Shown: piece after piece, positions 5,024 through 5,889 of the stretch
Numbering within the stretch: the first letter of the stretch is position 1
Layout: every line of letters begins with the position of its first letter
Assembly (NCBI GenBank): GCA_937894565.1
Contig: CALBHK010000143.1
Span: forward strand, 1-5,889
Origin: an uncultured Chlamydiae bacterium
GTDB lineage: Bacteria > Chlamydiota > Chlamydiia > Chlamydiales > CALBHK01
Length of the DNA: 5,889 nt
Direction of reading: 5' to 3'
Notes under the pieces: model-generated
The model's database searches: none
Seen by the model: the letters and a program-made list of their open reading frames with translations, nothing else
What the model was told of the DNA's origin: nothing
Position numbers and translations under genes: made by a program

Positions 5024-5180
5024 TCTTCTTTGAACGTTCCTTGGACATTAGAAAAGCCTTGCGAAGATTTTTTCCAATTTCTTCACGAGTTGAGCCACTA
5101 ACCTTAGTACCACCAATACCATTACCAAGCTCAACAAGAGCAAGAACAGCAGGGTTCACTTTTTCGTTAGTATTTAACAT
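5007..5180 (-). CDS. Uncharacterised 57-aa protein, first gene of a two-gene cassette
   Basis: The start is set at the ATG at 5180-5178 because AGGGG lies seven bases before it. The earlier in-frame ATG at 5204 has no ribosome site and lies almost at the predicted transcription start. The protein reads M-L-N-T-N-E-K-V-N-P-A-V-L-A-L-V-E-L, then a glycine-rich G-N-G-I-G-G-T-K-V-S-G-S-T (about residues 19-31). A basic helix follows (R-E-E-I-G-K-N-L-R-K-A-F) and the tail is lysine-rich. It ends 17 bases inside the 169-aa gene, so the two form one unit. I do not recognise the family. An antitoxin-like or small regulatory partner is possible, as is a peptide substrate for the second gene; neither can be shown from sequence. 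Confidence 0.7.
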   Translation of the reverse strand: MLNTNEKVNPAVLALVELGNGIGGTKVSGSTREEIGKNLRKAFLMSKERSKKNVATA

Positions 5181-5186
5181 TTTATT

Positions 5187-5192
5187 ACCCCT
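5187..5192 (-). promoter_or_regulatory. Ribosome binding site that fixes the 57-aa gene start
   Basis: AGGGGT on the minus strand (5192 to 5187), about seven bases before the ATG at 5180. It lies inside the coding stretch that would result from the earlier ATG at 5204, so it argues for the shorter protein. Confidence 0.7.
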
Positions 5193-5215
5193 AAAGGAGT
5201 TCATATTTAAAAACC

Positions 5216-5244
5216 ATTATATATTATTATATAACAATTGCTAA
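5216..5244 (-). promoter_or_regulatory. Promoter of the 57/169-aa cassette
   Basis: On the minus strand TTAGCA (5244-5239) is followed after 17 bases by a perfect TATAAT (5221-5216). Transcription would begin near 5209, giving a leader of about 30 bases with the strong ribosome site. A second TATAAT (5231-5226) in the same AT-rich run has a poorer -35. The promoter separates this cassette from the 52-aa gene upstream. Confidence 0.55.
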
Positions 5245-5263
5245 TATTCTATAACGTTCAGTC

Positions 5264-5291
5264 ATCTTACATAATTTTAATTTCATCAAAT
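5264..5291. other. Weak pdif-like (XerC/XerD) site candidate
   Basis: The 11-6-11 layout ATCTTACATAA / TTTTAA / TTTCATCAAAT resembles the complement of the XerD-XerC arrangement in Acinetobacter pdif sites. By eye about 9 of 11 XerD-arm and 7 of 11 XerC-arm positions match the remembered consensus. It falls between two cargo units, where pdif sites often lie. In DNA this AT-rich the match could be chance. Confidence 0.2.
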
Positions 5292-5316
5292 AAAAAACAA
5301 ATCAGAGCCAATAGAT

Positions 5317-5475
5317 TTACATATCACTCAACCGTTTAAAGGTTTTTTCATGGCGGATTAATATCTTTTTTTTCAGTAATCTGATAAGTTTTTCACCCTC
5401 TTTTCCTGTGAGATCAAGCTTTTTAGTAGGTCTAATCTTCGGGCGATCAACGATTTCAACGCCATATTTTTCCAT
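5317..5475 (-). CDS. Small basic 52-aa protein, conserved-looking plasmid gene of unknown function
   Basis: Reading the minus strand from the ATG at 5475 gives M-E-K-Y-G-V-E-I-V-D-R-P-K-I-R-P-T-K-K-L. The central part is L-D-L-T-G-K-E-G-E-K-L-I-R-L-L, and the end is R-H-E-K-T-F-K-R-L-S-D-M then TAA. AAAGG lies six bases before the ATG and overlaps the stop codon of the upstream membrane-protein gene. The two genes are nine bases apart and should share a transcript. The protein is strongly basic, mostly helical and soluble. The pattern of a small domain (L-D-L-T-G-x-E-G then a helix ending H-x-x-T-F-x-x-L-x-D-M) resembles short hypothetical proteins I associate with Acinetobacter plasmids, but I can give no function. 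The good ribosome site and tight spacing argue that it is a real gene. Confidence 0.68.
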   Translation of the reverse strand: MEKYGVEIVDRPKIRPTKKLDLTGKEGEKLIRLLKKKILIRHEKTFKRLSDM

Positions 5476-5484
5476 TTTAAACCT

Positions 5485-5770
5485 TTAAAAATAATAGAAT
5501 TTCAGACCAAGAAAAACGGCTGAAAGTATTGCTGTTACTACAATCCCACCGACTTTATTGCCTAGCCTATTCTTGGAGAAAAGGAAGAACCCCACTCCAA
5601 CCAACATGAAAAACCCAACGAATAAAGAAATTCGGGCTTGCGATGGCTCAATTTTAAATATTGCCCCAGCAGCTAATTCACAGAAAATTGCAGTCGCAAA
5701 AAAGATCGTAAAAGCCAAGCCTGCAACGATAAAACTGGTTTTAAAATCTTTAAAAAACACATCATTTTTT
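5485..5770 (-). pseudogene. Small membrane protein gene, 5' end removed by the IS1-family insertion
   Basis: The minus-strand frame ends Y-Y-F-TAA and carries three hydrophobic helices. Numbered on the open frame from the TTG at 5835, these are about 34-53 (S-F-I-V-A-G-L-A-F-T-I-F-F), 70-87 (L-F-V-G-F-F-M-L-V-G-V-G-F) and 95-114 (V-G-G-I-V-V-T-A-I-L-S-A-V-F). They are separated by short charged loops, so the product would be an inner-membrane protein. The frame runs on to that TTG, but the first 22 codons fall inside the IS end that starts at 5771. The native sequence begins at K-N-D-V-F-F-K-D-F-K. No ATG remains; a GTG at 5760 has no ribosome site. The native start codon and promoter were therefore probably lost, perhaps with only a few residues. 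It precedes the 52-aa gene by nine bases, so that gene may have lost its promoter too. Function unknown. Confidence 0.62.
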
Positions 5771-5889
5771 GGTGGTGTATCAAAAAGTATGCTAAAAAAA
5801 AGCAGGTTGAATTTTGATAAAATAGAGAAATGCAAATAACTCTAGAAATCAAATGTCCAACCTGCCTCAGTGACAGTATAAAGAAAAAT
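5771..5889 (+). mobile_element. Left end of an IS1-family insertion sequence (continues beyond window)
   Basis: GGTGGTGTATCAAAAAGTAT at 5771-5790 resembles the terminal inverted repeat of IS1-family elements, which begin GGTGATGCTGCC in IS1 itself. The transposase frame starts 59 bases further in, about the distance between the IS1 end and insA. The flanking CATTTTTT (5763-5770) would be the left target duplication if it is 8 bp, as usual for the family. The right end and the second copy of the duplication are outside the window. The element interrupts a minus-strand gene. Confidence 0.72.
5830..5889 (+). CDS. IS1-family transposase, first 20 codons (3' end outside window)
   Basis: The frame from ATG at 5830 reads M-Q-I-T-L-E-I-K-C-P-T-C-L-S-D-S-I-K-K-N and is open to the window end. 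C-P-T-C with a following K-K-N matches the zinc-finger start of IS1 InsA (V-S-I-H-C-P-S-C, then V-V-R-N-G), the DNA-binding part that recognises the element ends. The ribosome site is weak (TAGAGA), as is common for transposases. Whether the protein is made from one frame or by frameshifting cannot be seen here. The family call rests on the CxxC pattern, spacing from the element end and recall of similar Acinetobacter IS1-family proteins. Confidence 0.72.
   Translation, partial: MQITLEIKCPTCLSDSIKKN

Noticed and set aside
5181..5204. Longer start (ATG at 5204) for the 57-aa gene
   Set aside because: No ribosome site and only a few bases from the predicted transcription start, while AGGGG clearly serves the ATG at 5180.
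5041..5244. Plus-strand frame opposite the 57-aa gene
   Set aside because: Antisense shadow that also runs through the minus-strand promoter.
5558..5839. Plus-strand 93-aa frame opposite the membrane-protein gene
   Set aside because: Antisense to a gene with three coherent membrane helices, and it crosses the IS boundary at 5771.

Overview
The window reads as part of a small mobilisable plasmid from an AT-rich gammaproteobacterium. Acinetobacter or another Moraxellaceae is most likely. This rests on the Rep_3-type initiator with its own iterons, the ColE1/MbeA-style mobilisation block, the small cargo genes and an IS1-family element resembling those common in that group. The host assignment is an inference from protein recognition, not a database result.

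Layout. (1) 1-2747, plus strand: a mob operon. The 3' end of mobC overlaps a GTG-started relaxase gene, mobA. Two further genes, mobB-like (coiled coil plus one membrane helix) and mobD-like (coiled coil), lie entirely inside mobA in another frame, as mbeB and mbeD lie inside mbeA in ColE1. oriT would be expected upstream of mobC, outside the window. (2) 2748-3430: a gene-free replication-origin region. It holds a hairpin after mobA, two imperfect tandem units, a HindIII-type palindrome, four iterons (AAAGGGTACAAATAGCATGA) and further direct or inverted GGGTAC half-sites around the probable rep promoter. (3) 3431-4360, plus strand: the Rep_3 initiator, followed by two identical 29-bp repeats 60 bp apart, each holding a small hairpin and a T run. 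(4) 4514-5770, minus strand: cargo. In transcription order this is a 5'-truncated small membrane-protein gene, a 52-aa basic protein (a short gene easily missed), then a two-gene overlapping cassette (57 aa and 169 aa) with its own promoter. None has a function I recognise. (5) 5771-5889: the left end of an IS1-family insertion sequence with the first 20 codons of its transposase. It appears to have removed the start of the membrane-protein gene.

How it fits together. Rep would bind the iterons to start replication and the inverted half-sites to repress its own promoter. MobA, MobB, MobC and MobD would form a relaxosome that lets the plasmid move with a helper conjugation apparatus. The minus-strand genes are accessory cargo facing the backbone, and the IS marks a recent rearrangement at the cargo edge.

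The points most worth checking are: a relaxase of the MbeA lineage that keeps a canonical three-histidine metal site rather than H-E-N; the overprinting of two genes inside it; the 29-bp, 60-bp-period repeat pair after rep; and the unknown 57/169-aa gene pair.
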